A stretch of 43,772 nucleotides of DNA. Origin: an uncultured Oscillospiraceae bacterium (GTDB lineage: Bacteria > Bacillota > Clostridia > Oscillospirales > Acutalibacteraceae). A model generated the notes under the pieces. That model was not told the DNA's origin. It ran no database searches and saw nothing but the letters and a program-made list of their open reading frames with translations. The DNA is taken from assembly GCA_905211675.1 (NCBI GenBank), contig CAJMBP010000003.1, positions 1-43,772 of the forward strand, given 5' to 3'. Below are positions 23,047 through 32,610 of this stretch, piece by piece. A program made the position numbers and the translations under genes. Within the stretch, counting starts at the first letter, position 1; every line of letters starts with the position of its first letter.

Positions 23047-23487
23047 ATGAAAAATCAAAGGCAACTCGGTTTTGAAATCAGAACATTAAACAACTGTGTA
23101 AAGCGATTTTTTCAGGCTACCAAGCCGCCTGAACTTCAACAATCTACCGGCGTTCACGGATGGGCTATAAAATATTTTTACGAAAACCGCAATAAAGATA
23201 TTTTTCAGCGCGATTTTGAAGAACGCTTTTCCATACGCCGCTCAACCGCCACAAATATGCTTAAGCTTATGGAAAAAAACGGAATTATAACCCGTGAAAG
23301 CGTTGATTACGACGCACGGCTTAAAAAGATTGTTCTTACCGAAAAGGCAGTAGCAATTCATAAAAAGGCGGTAAAAAATATTGAAATGATTGAATCGACG
23401 CTTAAAAACGGAATAACCGATGAAGAATTGGCTTCGTTTTATAAGGTTGCGGATAAAATCAAGCTTAATTTGGGGGTAACACAATGA
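23047..23487 (+). CDS. MarR-family transcriptional regulator
   Basis: A 146-residue winged-helix repressor. The DNA-binding core is IFQRDFEERFSIRRSTATNM followed by LKLMEKNGIITRESVDYDAR and the wing LKKIVLTEKA, flanked by helices for dimerisation. MarR proteins are usually released from DNA by small toxic ligands. AGGCGGTG precedes ATG 23047. Its stop overlaps the start of the first ABC exporter gene (ATGA), so it is the first gene of an autoregulated exporter operon. The inducer cannot be predicted. Confidence 0.93.
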   Translation: MKNQRQLGFEIRTLNNCVKRFFQATKPPELQQSTGVHGWAIKYFYENRNKDIFQRDFEERFSIRRSTATNMLKLMEKNGIITRESVDYDARLKKIVLTEKAVAIHKKAVKNIEMIESTLKNGITDEELASFYKVADKIKLNLGVTQ

Positions 23488-25226
23488 TTAAAAGATTGGC
23501 AAAAAGCATTCGGGAGTACAAAACGCCCAGTATTATTACAATGTTTCTTATGGTGGGCGAGGTTGTAATCGAATGTCTTATTCCTTTTATAACCGCACGC
23601 CTTGTAAATCGAATGAAGGCAGGCGTGGAAATTTCCGAAATATTAAAGGTGGGCCTTATGCTTGCGGCGCTTGCCGTTGTTTCACTTTGTTGCGGCGGTG
23701 CGGCGGCATACACCTGTTCAAAGGCGTCTGCCGGATTTGCAAAAAATTTGAGGCATGATGTTTTTACCAGAATACAAAGCTTTTCTTTTAACAATATAGA
23801 TAAGTTTTCAACTTCGTCATTGGTTACGCGCCTTACAACCGATATTACAAATGTTCAGATGTCGTATATGATGATTATCCGCACAGCCATTCGAAGCCCG
23901 CTTATGTTTGTGTTTGCAATAGTTATGGCGTATATTATGGGCGGCAGTCTTGCAACTACATTTGTAATTGTTGTTCCGATTCTCATTTTAGGCTTACTCT
24001 TTATAGCCCGAAAGGCTATGCCGGCATTCAGGCGTGTATTTAAAAAATACGATAAACTTAATGAGTCTATTGAAGAAAATGTTCGAGCTATGCGTGTGGT
24101 AAAAGGTTTTTCGCGCGAGGATTATGAAAAGCAAAAGTTTTCTGCCGCGGCTACCGACATTTGCAAGGATTTTACAAAGGCAGAGCGCATTGTAGCGTTA
24201 AACGCGCCCATAATGCAGATTTGCATGTATTTTAATATGATTTTTGTATTGACGGTGGGCTCAAAGCTTACCATTACAAGTATGGGCAAGATTGTAGATG
24301 TAGGTCAGATTTCGGCAATGCTCACCTACGGTATGCAAATACTTATGTCGCTTATGATGCTTTCAATGATATATGTAATGGTAACCATGTCTATGGAGTC
24401 GATCAAACGAATTTGTGAGGTTTTAGAAGAAGAGCCTAATCTTAAAAACCCCGAAAATCCGATTTATGATGTTGCCGACGGGTCGGTAGATTTTGAAAAT
24501 GTAAGCTTCAATTACTCAAAAAATGCCAAAAAATATGCACTCGCCGATATTGATTTGCATATAAATTCGGGTATGACCGTGGGCATTATCGGAGGAACAG
24601 GTTCGAGCAAATCATCGCTTGTTCAGTTAATACCGCGCCTTTACGATGTTACCGAAGGTCAGGTTAAGGTGGGCGGAGTTGATGTGCGAAATTACGATAT
24701 AAAAGCCCTGCGTGACAGCGTTGCCATGGTGTTGCAAAAAAATCAACTTTTCTCGGGTACTATAAAGGAAAATCTTCGTTGGGGCAATGAAAATGCTACC
24801 GACGCTGAGATTGCCGAGGCTTGCCGTCTTGCACAGGCAGATGAGTTTATTAAAACCCTTCCCGACGGTTATGACACCTATATAGAGCAGGGCGGAACAA
24901 ATGTATCGGGCGGTCAGAAACAGCGTCTGTGTATTGCAAGAGCCCTTCTAAAAAAACCGAAAATTCTAATTCTTGATGATTCAACCAGCGCCGTCGATAC
25001 AAAAACCGACGCATTCATAAGAAAAGGCTTTAAAGAGTATATTCCCGAAACCACAAAAATTATAATTGCTCAGCGTATATCGTCGGTTCAAGACGCCGAT
25101 ATGATAATTGTTATGGAAAACGGTTCTGTTTCGGCAGTCGGTAATCATAACGAGCTTATGCAAAACAGCGAAATTTACCGAGAAGTTTATGAACAGCAAA
25201 CAAACGGAGGTGACTTTGATGAGTAG
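23484..25226 (+). CDS. ABC exporter half-transporter with degenerate ATPase site
   Basis: A 580-residue half-transporter with six N-terminal membrane helices and a C-terminal nucleotide-binding domain. Its own ATP site is degenerate: Walker A is GGTGSSKSS (S where a glycine is usual), Walker B ends LILDDSTSAVD (D in place of the catalytic E), and the switch is IIAQR (Q in place of H). Its signature NVSGGQKQR is intact and would serve the partner's site. This is the arrangement of heterodimeric exporters such as BmrCD and TM287/288, where one of two sites hydrolyses ATP. It overlaps the MarR gene by 4 bases and its partner by 8. Confidence 0.93.
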   Translation: MIKRLAKSIREYKTPSIITMFLMVGEVVIECLIPFITARLVNRMKAGVEISEILKVGLMLAALAVVSLCCGGAAAYTCSKASAGFAKNLRHDVFTRIQSFSFNNIDKFSTSSLVTRLTTDITNVQMSYMMIIRTAIRSPLMFVFAIVMAYIMGGSLATTFVIVVPILILGLLFIARKAMPAFRRVFKKYDKLNESIEENVRAMRVVKGFSREDYEKQKFSAAATDICKDFTKAERIVALNAPIMQICMYFNMIFVLTVGSKLTITSMGKIVDVGQISAMLTYGMQILMSLMMLSMIYVMVTMSMESIKRICEVLEEEPNLKNPENPIYDVADGSVDFENVSFNYSKNAKKYALADIDLHINSGMTVGIIGGTGSSKSSLVQLIPRLYDVTEGQVKVGGVDVRNYDIKALRDSVAMVLQKNQLFSGTIKENLRWGNENATDAEIAEACRLAQADEFIKTLPDGYDTYIEQGGTNVSGGQKQRLCIARALLKKPKILILDDSTSAVDTKTDAFIRKGFKEYIPETTKIIIAQRISSVQDADMIIVMENGSVSAVGNHNELMQNSEIYREVYEQQTNGGDFDE

Positions 25227-27162
25227 AGGAAAAATGCACGGCGGTATGCCGCGCGGACCTCAGGCGAAATTTAACCCCAATACATTTAAGCGCATAATTA
25301 AAATGCTTTTTAAGTTTTACCCCGTTATGATGCCTTTGACCGTTGCGTGTATAATTTTTTCGGCGGTAACAGCCGCGGTGCCTGCGATATTCCAGCAAAA
25401 GATAATAGCCGATATTGAAATCTTTATAAAAAGCGGTGATTGGAATGCCGCAAAGCAGGCAATATTGCCGAAAATATTCATTTTAGTCGGACTTTATGCC
25501 GTTTCTATAATAGCGATAACCTTGTATAATCAGTTGATTGTATTTATGACGCAGGGATTTTTGAATAAAATGCGAATTCATATGTTTGAAACAATGCAAA
25601 ATCTGCCGATTAAATACTTTGACCAAAACAAGCACGGCGACATTATGAGCCATTACACGAATGACGTTGACACTATGCGTGAGCTTATTTCGCGTTCGTT
25701 GCCGTCACTTTTGCAGGCGTTTATTTTGGTTACAAGCGTGCTTGCTATTATGCTTTATTACAGCGTGTGGCTTACACTTGTTGTGTTGTTGGGCGTGGCG
25801 GCTATGGCGGCGGTTTCCAAAAAGGTCGGCGGTGGCTCGGCAAAATATTTTATGCGTCAGCAAAAATCAATAGGCAAAACTGAGGGCTTTGTACAGGAAA
25901 TGATGAGCGGTCAAAAGGTTATTAAGGTTTTTTGCCATGAAAAAGAATGTAATGAAGAATTTGAAAAGGTAAATGAAGAGCTGTTTAATGACAGCTTCCG
26001 CGCAAACGCGTTCGCCAACTGTTTAGGCCCGATTATAGGGAATTTAGGTAATATACTTTATGTGTTGGTAGCTACCGTAGGCGGTGTGCTTTTGCTCACA
26101 AAGGTGCCTAATATATCGGTAGGAGCGCTTGTAAGCGGCAGTATGGCGGCAATTACCATTGATAAGGTTGTACCGTTTTTAAATATGTCGCGTCAGTTTA
26201 CGGGTAATATAAATCAGGTTACACAGCAGATAAACACAGTAGTTATGGCAATGGCGGGCGCGCAGCGTGTGTTTGACCTGATTGACCAAAAGCCCGAAGA
26301 CGATAACGGCTATGTAACTCTTGTCAACTGTGAGGTTGATGCAAACGGTAACATAACCGAAACAGATAAACGCACGGGTCATTGGGCTTGGAAGCACCCT
26401 CACAGCGACGGCAGTTTGACATATACTCTGCTTCAGGGTGATGTTCGTATGGAGGGTGTTGATTTCGGCTATGTCGAGGGCAAGCAGGTGCTTACCGATG
26501 TGTCGGTTTATGCAAAACCCGGTCAAAAGGTGGCGTTTGTAGGTGCCACCGGCGCAGGTAAAACTACAATTACAAACTTAATAAACCGTTTTTATGATAT
26601 TGAAGACGGCAAAATAAGATATGACGGCATTAACATAAATAAGATTAAGAAGTCAGATTTACGCCGTTCGCTCGGTATAGTTTTACAGGAAACGAACCTG
26701 TTCACGGGTACTGTTTTGGAAAACATTCGTTACGGCAGACTTGACGCTACCGATGAAGAGTGCATAGAGGCGGCACGCCTTGCAGGTGCCGATGATTTTA
26801 TAACCCGTCTGCCAAACGGCTATGAAACGCAGATTTTGAATAACGGTGCCAACCTTTCTCAGGGTCAGCGACAGCTTATTGCAATCGCGCGTGCCGCGGT
26901 TGCCGACCCGCCCGTTATGATTATGGACGAGGCAACCTCATCAATCGACACCCGAACAGAGATAATTGTTCAAAAGGGTATGGATAAATTGATGGAGGGC
27001 AGAACCGTGTTTGTAATAGCCCACCGACTGTCCACCGTTATGAATTCAGATGTCATAATGGTGCTTGACCACGGCAGAATAACCGAACGCGGAAGTCATG
27101 CCGACCTTATTTCACAAAAGGGAAGCTACTATCAGCTTTATACGGGTTCTTTTGAGTCTTAA
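25219..27162 (+). CDS. ABC exporter half-transporter, catalytic partner
   Basis: A 647-residue half-transporter that pairs with the preceding protein in a heterodimeric drug- or lipid-type exporter. The ATPase motifs are canonical: Walker A GATGAGKTT, Walker B VMIMDEATSSIDTR with catalytic E, and switch VIAHR. Its signature is LSQGQRQL rather than LSGGQ; this is the half that faces the partner's degenerate site. About 40 extra residues (residues 390-430, containing NCEVDANGNITETDKRTG) lie between the membrane and ATPase domains. ATG 25219 is chosen for GGAGGTGA just upstream, overlapping the previous stop by 8 bases. A terminator follows. The substrate is unknown. Confidence 0.93.
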   Translation: MSRGKMHGGMPRGPQAKFNPNTFKRIIKMLFKFYPVMMPLTVACIIFSAVTAAVPAIFQQKIIADIEIFIKSGDWNAAKQAILPKIFILVGLYAVSIIAITLYNQLIVFMTQGFLNKMRIHMFETMQNLPIKYFDQNKHGDIMSHYTNDVDTMRELISRSLPSLLQAFILVTSVLAIMLYYSVWLTLVVLLGVAAMAAVSKKVGGGSAKYFMRQQKSIGKTEGFVQEMMSGQKVIKVFCHEKECNEEFEKVNEELFNDSFRANAFANCLGPIIGNLGNILYVLVATVGGVLLLTKVPNISVGALVSGSMAAITIDKVVPFLNMSRQFTGNINQVTQQINTVVMAMAGAQRVFDLIDQKPEDDNGYVTLVNCEVDANGNITETDKRTGHWAWKHPHSDGSLTYTLLQGDVRMEGVDFGYVEGKQVLTDVSVYAKPGQKVAFVGATGAGKTTITNLINRFYDIEDGKIRYDGININKIKKSDLRRSLGIVLQETNLFTGTVLENIRYGRLDATDEECIEAARLAGADDFITRLPNGYETQILNNGANLSQGQRQLIAIARAAVADPPVMIMDEATSSIDTRTEIIVQKGMDKLMEGRTVFVIAHRLSTVMNSDVIMVLDHGRITERGSHADLISQKGSYYQLYTGSFES

Positions 27163-27169
27163 TGCTTTT

Positions 27170-27209
27170 ACGGGCAGTAAAAAACAAGCGTTTTTTTCTG
27201 CCCGTTTTT
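27170..27209 (+). terminator. Intrinsic terminator of the marR-ABC operon
   Basis: ACGGGCAG (27170-27177) pairs with CTGCCCGT (27198-27205), the stem continues through A6/T7 runs, and five T residues end it (27205-27209). Confidence 0.8.
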
Positions 27210-27245
27210 GCATACTGCAAATTTTTTCAAAGCCGCATAAAATCA

Positions 27246-27274
27246 TTGAAAAACATATAAATTTGTGGTATTAT
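27246..27274 (+). promoter_or_regulatory. SigA promoter of the recJ-rel operon
   Basis: TTGAAA (27246-27251) and TATTAT (27269-27274) are separated by 17 bases, about 30 bases before recJ. Confidence 0.6.
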
Positions 27275-27308
27275 AAATTGTATATTTATTGATACGGAGG
27301 TGATTTTT

Positions 27309-29327
27309 ATGTCTGCAAAAAAATGGATAGTCGGCACACCCGACCGTGAAAAAGCAAAGCTTTTAGCCGAAGAGTGTGATATTGATCCGTTTGCCGCGCT
27401 TATTGCGGTAGGCCGCGGAATTGATGATGCGGGCGAGCTTGAACTGCTTATGAGCGATGAACCTGTGCTTTGCGACCCTTTAGAGCTTGCCGACATTAAA
27501 ATTGCCGCCGACTACATAAACGGTGCAATATTAAACGGTGAAAAAATTGCCGTTTACGGCGATTACGACTGTGACGGTGTTGCCGCAACAGCCTTGCTTT
27601 ACGACTACCTTGTAGGTCGCGGAGCCGATGTTACAGCATATATACCCGACCGCATTGACGAGGGCTATGGTATGAATAAAGGGGCAATAGACAGGCTGAA
27701 AGCTAAGCAGGTTTCGCTTATTATAACGGTTGATAACGGCATCGCCTGTGCCGATGAAATTGCCTATGCCGAAAGCTTGGGCATAAAAACCGTTGTAACC
27801 GACCATCATTTACCGCCCGAAGTATTGCCGAGTGCGGTTGCCGTTATCGACCCTCACCGTTCAGACTGTCCGTCAAGCTTTAAAGAAATATGCGGTGCCG
27901 AGGTTGCGTTTAAGTTGGTTTGCGCCGTTGACGACAAAGAACCTGAGCAAATGTTGCCGCGTTATGCCGATATTTTGGCAATAGCAGTAATAGGCGATGT
28001 TATGCCGCTTGTCAATGAAAACCGTTCAATAATCAAGGCGGGTATAAATAAAATCAAAAAGTCGCCTTGCACAGGTATTGCCGCCGTTTTAAGCATAGCA
28101 GGCATTGAGCGGGGCAGTATTACTGCGGGCAGAATTTCATTCGGAATAGTGCCGCGAATTAACGCCGCAGGCAGAATGGGCAGTGCATACCGCGCGTTTG
28201 AATTGCTTATCAGCAATAATACGCTTGAGGCATTAAATATTGCAGGTAGTATCGATGACGACAATTCGGCACGTCAACAGATTGAAAAAGATATTTATAA
28301 TTCCGCCGTGAAAATAATCGAGCAAAACGGTTATCAGTACAATCGCGTTATTGTTGTTTGCGGTCAGGGGTGGCACGTAGGTGTTTTGGGCATTGCCGCC
28401 GCGCGTATTTGCGAGCGCTACGGAAAGCCTGCATTTGTGTTGTCTGCCGACGGTGATATTGCACACGGTTCGGGCCGCAGCATTTCGGGATTTCACCTTT
28501 ATGACGCATTGTGCGGAAGTTCGCAAACGCTTGAAAAGTTCGGTGGGCATGAGCTTGCCGCAGGGGCAAGCGTAAAGGTAAGTAATGTATCGGAATTCAG
28601 AAAAGCAATTAACCTATATGCCGCAAAGCTTCCGTACGCCGTGCCCAAGCTTCATATTGACTTTCGCATAAATCCGGCAGGAATGAGCATAGATATGGCA
28701 TACGCAGTAAAACAACTTGAGCCTTTCGGTCAGGGTAATTCAACACCGATTTTCGGAATATTCGGCGTAACTGTTCAAAAAATAACACCAATAGGCAATA
28801 ACAAGCATCTAAAGCTGTTATGCGGCAGAAACGGCTGCGTTTTTCAGTGCCTGCTTTTCGGTATGACGCCCGAACAGTTCAGTTTTGCGGTGGGCGATAC
28901 GGTTGACCTTGCAGTAACGCTTGACATAAACCTGTTTCAAGACCGACAAACCCTTTCGGTTCAGATAAAAGCAATAAGAATGAGCAACGCCGACGACAAC
29001 GCTTATTTTGAAAGCAAGCTTTGCTATGAAGATTTTATGTCGCTCGGCAAACTTCAGGGCGATGCTGTTTTTCCGTCGAGAGCACAGGTAGGAGAGGTTT
29101 ACAAAATAATAACCCAAGGGCCTATAAAACAGGAACGGCTCGAATTTTTAAAGAACGCGGATTTAGGGTATGCAAAGACCCGTGTGGCGGTTACCGCGCT
29201 TTGCGAGCTTGGCCTTGTTTCGGAAAAAGACGGCGTTTTGGCGGCCCACAGCGTAAAAGAAAAAACCGATTTATTAAATTCAAAAACCTATAAATTTATT
29301 TATGAGAGGGTGAGTCACGGTGAATGA
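27309..29327 (+). CDS. recJ: Single-stranded-DNA exonuclease RecJ
   Basis: RecJ degrades single-stranded DNA 5' to 3' in recombination and mismatch or base-excision repair. The 672-residue protein has the DHH phosphoesterase motifs YGDYDCDGVAAT (83-94), VDNGIA (141-146), TDHH (164-167), IDPH, and the DHHA1 motif GSGRSISGFHL, followed by the OB-fold. A C-terminal winged-helix-like extension is present, as in many Firmicutes. ATG 27309 is used because GGAGGTGA overlaps the upstream GTG at 27300. It overlaps rel by 8 bases, which suggests coupling of repair and stringent-response genes. Confidence 0.95.
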   Translation: MSAKKWIVGTPDREKAKLLAEECDIDPFAALIAVGRGIDDAGELELLMSDEPVLCDPLELADIKIAADYINGAILNGEKIAVYGDYDCDGVAATALLYDYLVGRGADVTAYIPDRIDEGYGMNKGAIDRLKAKQVSLIITVDNGIACADEIAYAESLGIKTVVTDHHLPPEVLPSAVAVIDPHRSDCPSSFKEICGAEVAFKLVCAVDDKEPEQMLPRYADILAIAVIGDVMPLVNENRSIIKAGINKIKKSPCTGIAAVLSIAGIERGSITAGRISFGIVPRINAAGRMGSAYRAFELLISNNTLEALNIAGSIDDDNSARQQIEKDIYNSAVKIIEQNGYQYNRVIVVCGQGWHVGVLGIAAARICERYGKPAFVLSADGDIAHGSGRSISGFHLYDALCGSSQTLEKFGGHELAAGASVKVSNVSEFRKAINLYAAKLPYAVPKLHIDFRINPAGMSIDMAYAVKQLEPFGQGNSTPIFGIFGVTVQKITPIGNNKHLKLLCGRNGCVFQCLLFGMTPEQFSFAVGDTVDLAVTLDINLFQDRQTLSVQIKAIRMSNADDNAYFESKLCYEDFMSLGKLQGDAVFPSRAQVGEVYKIITQGPIKQERLEFLKNADLGYAKTRVAVTALCELGLVSEKDGVLAAHSVKEKTDLLNSKTYKFIYERVSHGE

Positions 29328-31509
29328 GGCAGAAATTAAAGATTATAATGAATTGCTTGATTGTATGAAAAATCAATGTGGTAGCTATGATATTCCGCTT
29401 ATAAAAAAAGCGTTTGAGTTTTGTGTTGAATACCATAACGGCCAAAAACGCCTTACCAATGAAGCATATTATATTCACCCCTTTAATGTTGCAAAAATCA
29501 TTGTGACGCTCGGAATGGACAGCCAGTCAATTGCGGCGGCTCTTTTGCATGATGTTGTTGAGGATACCGATGTAAGCGTGGAAGACATAAAAAAGCAATT
29601 CGGCGATGAGGTTGCTCTTTTGGTTGACGGCGTTACAAAAATAGGCAGGCTTTCAATTTCTTCAAAAGAACAGCAACAGGCCGAAAGCCTGCGAAAAATG
29701 CTTATTGCCATGGGCAAGGATATTCGCGTTATAATTATCAAGCTTGCCGACAGACTTCATAATATGCGCACCATTGATGCAATGCCTGAGCAAAAACAGC
29801 GTGATAAATCGCTTGAAACTCTCGAAATTTACGCACCTATTGCCCACCGGCTCGGTATTCGCCCCGTAAAAGAGGAGCTTGAAGATTTGGCGATAAAACA
29901 TCTTGATCCTGTCGCTTACAGCGAAATAGAACAGCTTTTAAAGTTAAGATATACCGAGCGCATACAAATACTTGAAGACATTAAAAAAAGTATAGAAACA
30001 CGGCTGAAAGAGGAAATGCCCAATGTAAAAATGTCTTTTCAGGGGCGCGTTAAATCTATACACGGTATTTACCGCAAAATGTATGTTCAGGGCCGTGACT
30101 TTGACGAAATATATGATGTTTACGCCATTCGTATTATTACTGACACTGTAGCCGACTGTTATAATATTTTGGGTATTATGCACGATATGTTCAGACCCAT
30201 TCCCAATCGCTTTAAGGATTATATATCTACGCCAAAGCCCAATATGTATCAGTCGCTTCACACTACCGTTATAAGCCGTGACGGTATTCCGTTTGAAATA
30301 CAAATCCGCACCTTTGAAATGCACCATACTGCCGAATACGGTATCGCGGCACACTGGAAGTATAAAGAGGGAATTACCGGCAGCGACGAATATATGGAAA
30401 ACCACTTGGCGTGGATTCGTCAGGTGCTTGAAACCTCGGATGTATCGGGAGATGCGTCTGAGATTGTGCGTACAATTAAGGTTGATTTAAGTCAGGAAGA
30501 TGTATTTGCGGTAACACCGAGGGGAGATGTTATAAATCTGCCCGTAGGCTCCACCGTTGTGGATTTTGCGTTTGCTATTCATTCGGCTGTTGGTATAAAA
30601 ATGGTTGGCGCCAAGGCAAACGGTAAGATAGTGCCTATAAACCACGAAATAAAAACAGGCGAAGTAATAGAAATTCTTACCACAAATCAACCTGGTCACG
30701 GGCCGAGCCGCGACTGGCTCAATATTGCCGTTACAAACTCTGCTAAAGCTAAAATTCGTTCTTGGTTTAAAAAGGAGCGCAGAGCCGAAAATATTGAGCA
30801 GGGCAAAACCGACCTTGACCGTGAATTGCGTCGTAATAATATTACTTTTGACGAAAAGGAATATGATGAATATATCGACGACCTTGCAAAACGCATGCAT
30901 TTCGCCGACCCCGAAGAGTTTTATGCCGCTATAGGTTACGGCGGCTTGCTGATTTCAAAGATTATTCCGCGAATTCGTGAAGATTATGCAAAACGCACCA
31001 ACTCTTTAAAAACGGCTGAAATTAAACCGATTGCAACCAAAAGTCACGCTTCGTCGGAGGGCGTTATCGTTGAGGGAATAGATAACTGTCTTGTAAAGCT
31101 TTCAAAATGCTGTGCGCCGCTTCCTGGTGACGACATTATAGGCTTTATAACACGCGGTCACGGCGTGTCTATTCATAAATGCGATTGCAGTAATGTTCCG
31201 CGTGACATTACCAAATGTGCCGAACCCGAACGCTGGATAAGCGCCCATTGGGACAGCGCGCATAAAGAAAACTTTACCTCAACCCTGCAAGTTTCCGCAA
31301 TTGACCGTGAGGGCATTGTGAATGATATTTTGAATACGGCGTATAATATGCGTCTTGCGGTTCATGCCATAAGCGCCCGCCAGACAAGCGGAGGAAACTG
31401 CGTTGCGCTTCTTACAATCAGCGCCGAAAGCGTTGAGCATTTACGCAGTATAATTTCACGAATTGAAAAAATTTCTGGCGTATTCAGCGTAGAAAGAACG
31501 GTGCAATAG
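29320..31509 (+). CDS. rel: Bifunctional (p)ppGpp synthetase/hydrolase Rel
   Basis: Rel makes the alarmone (p)ppGpp from ATP and GTP or GDP when amino acids run short, and hydrolyses it otherwise. The 729-residue protein has an intact HD hydrolase domain (LLHDVVEDT, H77-D78; KLADRLHNMRTI, 141-152). The synthetase domain carries GRVKSIHGIYRKM and YDVYAIRIITD. Next come the TGS domain (VFAVTPRGDVINLPVGSTVVDFA), a helical and zinc-finger-like region with KCCAPLPGDDIIGF, and a C-terminal ACT domain. Both catalytic sites look complete. Translation probably starts at GTG 29320, with GAGGGTGA upstream, overlapping the recJ stop. Confidence 0.96.
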   Translation: MNEAEIKDYNELLDCMKNQCGSYDIPLIKKAFEFCVEYHNGQKRLTNEAYYIHPFNVAKIIVTLGMDSQSIAAALLHDVVEDTDVSVEDIKKQFGDEVALLVDGVTKIGRLSISSKEQQQAESLRKMLIAMGKDIRVIIIKLADRLHNMRTIDAMPEQKQRDKSLETLEIYAPIAHRLGIRPVKEELEDLAIKHLDPVAYSEIEQLLKLRYTERIQILEDIKKSIETRLKEEMPNVKMSFQGRVKSIHGIYRKMYVQGRDFDEIYDVYAIRIITDTVADCYNILGIMHDMFRPIPNRFKDYISTPKPNMYQSLHTTVISRDGIPFEIQIRTFEMHHTAEYGIAAHWKYKEGITGSDEYMENHLAWIRQVLETSDVSGDASEIVRTIKVDLSQEDVFAVTPRGDVINLPVGSTVVDFAFAIHSAVGIKMVGAKANGKIVPINHEIKTGEVIEILTTNQPGHGPSRDWLNIAVTNSAKAKIRSWFKKERRAENIEQGKTDLDRELRRNNITFDEKEYDEYIDDLAKRMHFADPEEFYAAIGYGGLLISKIIPRIREDYAKRTNSLKTAEIKPIATKSHASSEGVIVEGIDNCLVKLSKCCAPLPGDDIIGFITRGHGVSIHKCDCSNVPRDITKCAEPERWISAHWDSAHKENFTSTLQVSAIDREGIVNDILNTAYNMRLAVHAISARQTSGGNCVALLTISAESVEHLRSIISRIEKISGVFSVERTVQ

Positions 31510-31510
31510 T

Positions 31511-31975
31511 ATGAAAGCTGTAATTCAAAGGGTATCACACGCTCAGGTCAGTATAGACGGCGTTACGGTAGGAAGCTGCGGCGTGGGATATATGATACTG
31601 TTTTGCGCTGTCTGCGGCGACAGCGAGGGTGATATAGATCTGCTTGCCCGCAAAACCGCAAATCTTCGTATATTTGAAGATGAAAACGGAAAGATGAACA
31701 AATCAATTATTGATGTCGAGGGTGAGGTTTTGTGTATATCGCAGTTCACTTTGGCGGCTGACACAAAAAAAGGCAACCGTCCGTCATTCATAAACGCCTT
31801 GGAGCCTGTAACGGCTGAAAAGTATTATAAAATGTACTGCGAAGCGCTTAAATCAAACGGAATTAAAAATGTGCAAACCGGCAGATTCGGTGCAGATATG
31901 CAGGTCTCATTAACAAACGACGGTCCTGTAACAATAATTTTAGACACTGATGTATGGAATAATAAAAGGGTATGA
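31511..31975 (+). CDS. dtd: D-aminoacyl-tRNA deacylase Dtd
   Basis: Dtd removes D-amino acids (and glycine mischarged on tRNA-Ala) from tRNAs, protecting protein synthesis. The 154-residue length is typical. MKAVIQRVSHAQVSIDG is the conserved N-terminus, SQFTLAADTKKGNRPSF (75-91) contains the active-site SQxT motif, and NDGPVTIILDT holds the cross-subunit Gly-cisPro-type segment (here GP in NDGPV). It begins 1 base after rel and overlaps the hydrolase start. The rel-dtd pairing is common in Firmicutes. Confidence 0.97.
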   Translation: MKAVIQRVSHAQVSIDGVTVGSCGVGYMILFCAVCGDSEGDIDLLARKTANLRIFEDENGKMNKSIIDVEGEVLCISQFTLAADTKKGNRPSFINALEPVTAEKYYKMYCEALKSNGIKNVQTGRFGADMQVSLTNDGPVTIILDTDVWNNKRV

Positions 31976-31977
31976 AT

Positions 31978-32598
31978 ATGAAGATTGAACTCTTGCTCAA
32001 AGATTATCTTTCGGGCTGCAGTAATTGTTACGGCATAGTTACCGACACCGCGGCCGTAGTTATTGACCCCGGAACATTCAATTTGGATATTGTTAATTTT
32101 TTAAAACAAAATTCCGATAAAGCGCGGCTTATTCTTATTACCCATGCACACTATGACCACATAGGCGGTGCCAAACGGCTTAGGGATGAAACGGGCGTTA
32201 AAATCGCCATAGGCAAAAATGATGAATTTGCACTGTCCGACGCTTCTTTTAATCTGTCGGCGGTATTCGGCACGCCCATACCCTGCTTTAATGCCGACTA
32301 TACAATTGAAGACGAAGAGGAATTTACGGTAGGGGATATCACCGTAAAGGCCTTTGAAACTCCGGGGCATACGAGGGGCGGTATGTGTTATTCGGTTGAT
32401 GACTGCCTTTTCAGCGGAGATGTGCTTTTTTACGAAACTGTCGGCAGGGTTGATTTGCCCGGCGGAAACGCCGTTGATATGAAGCAGTCGCTTGACCGAA
32501 TTATGTGGCTTTTTGACGATAGCGTAAAGGTGTATCCCGGACACGGCGAAGCAACAACCATAGGTCATGAAAGAAAAAATAATATTTATTTAAGGTAA
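31978..32598 (+). CDS. Metallo-beta-lactamase-fold hydrolase (glyoxalase II-like)
   Basis: A 206-residue hydrolase with a two-metal site: THAHYDHIGG (HxHxDH), PGHTRGG, SGDVLF (bridging Asp) and PGHGEATTIGHE (last His). This is the compact glyoxalase II-like group, active on thioesters or related substrates, found beside dtd and rel in many Firmicutes. The exact substrate is unknown. Start choice: AAAAGGG (31964-31970) is 7 bases before ATG 31978, but only 1 base before ATG 31972, which overlaps the dtd stop; both are possible. It is cytoplasmic, with no signal peptide. Confidence 0.9.
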   Translation: MKIELLLKDYLSGCSNCYGIVTDTAAVVIDPGTFNLDIVNFLKQNSDKARLILITHAHYDHIGGAKRLRDETGVKIAIGKNDEFALSDASFNLSAVFGTPIPCFNADYTIEDEEEFTVGDITVKAFETPGHTRGGMCYSVDDCLFSGDVLFYETVGRVDLPGGNAVDMKQSLDRIMWLFDDSVKVYPGHGEATTIGHERKNNIYLR

Positions 32599-32610
32599 AC
32601 CGAAACAAAA

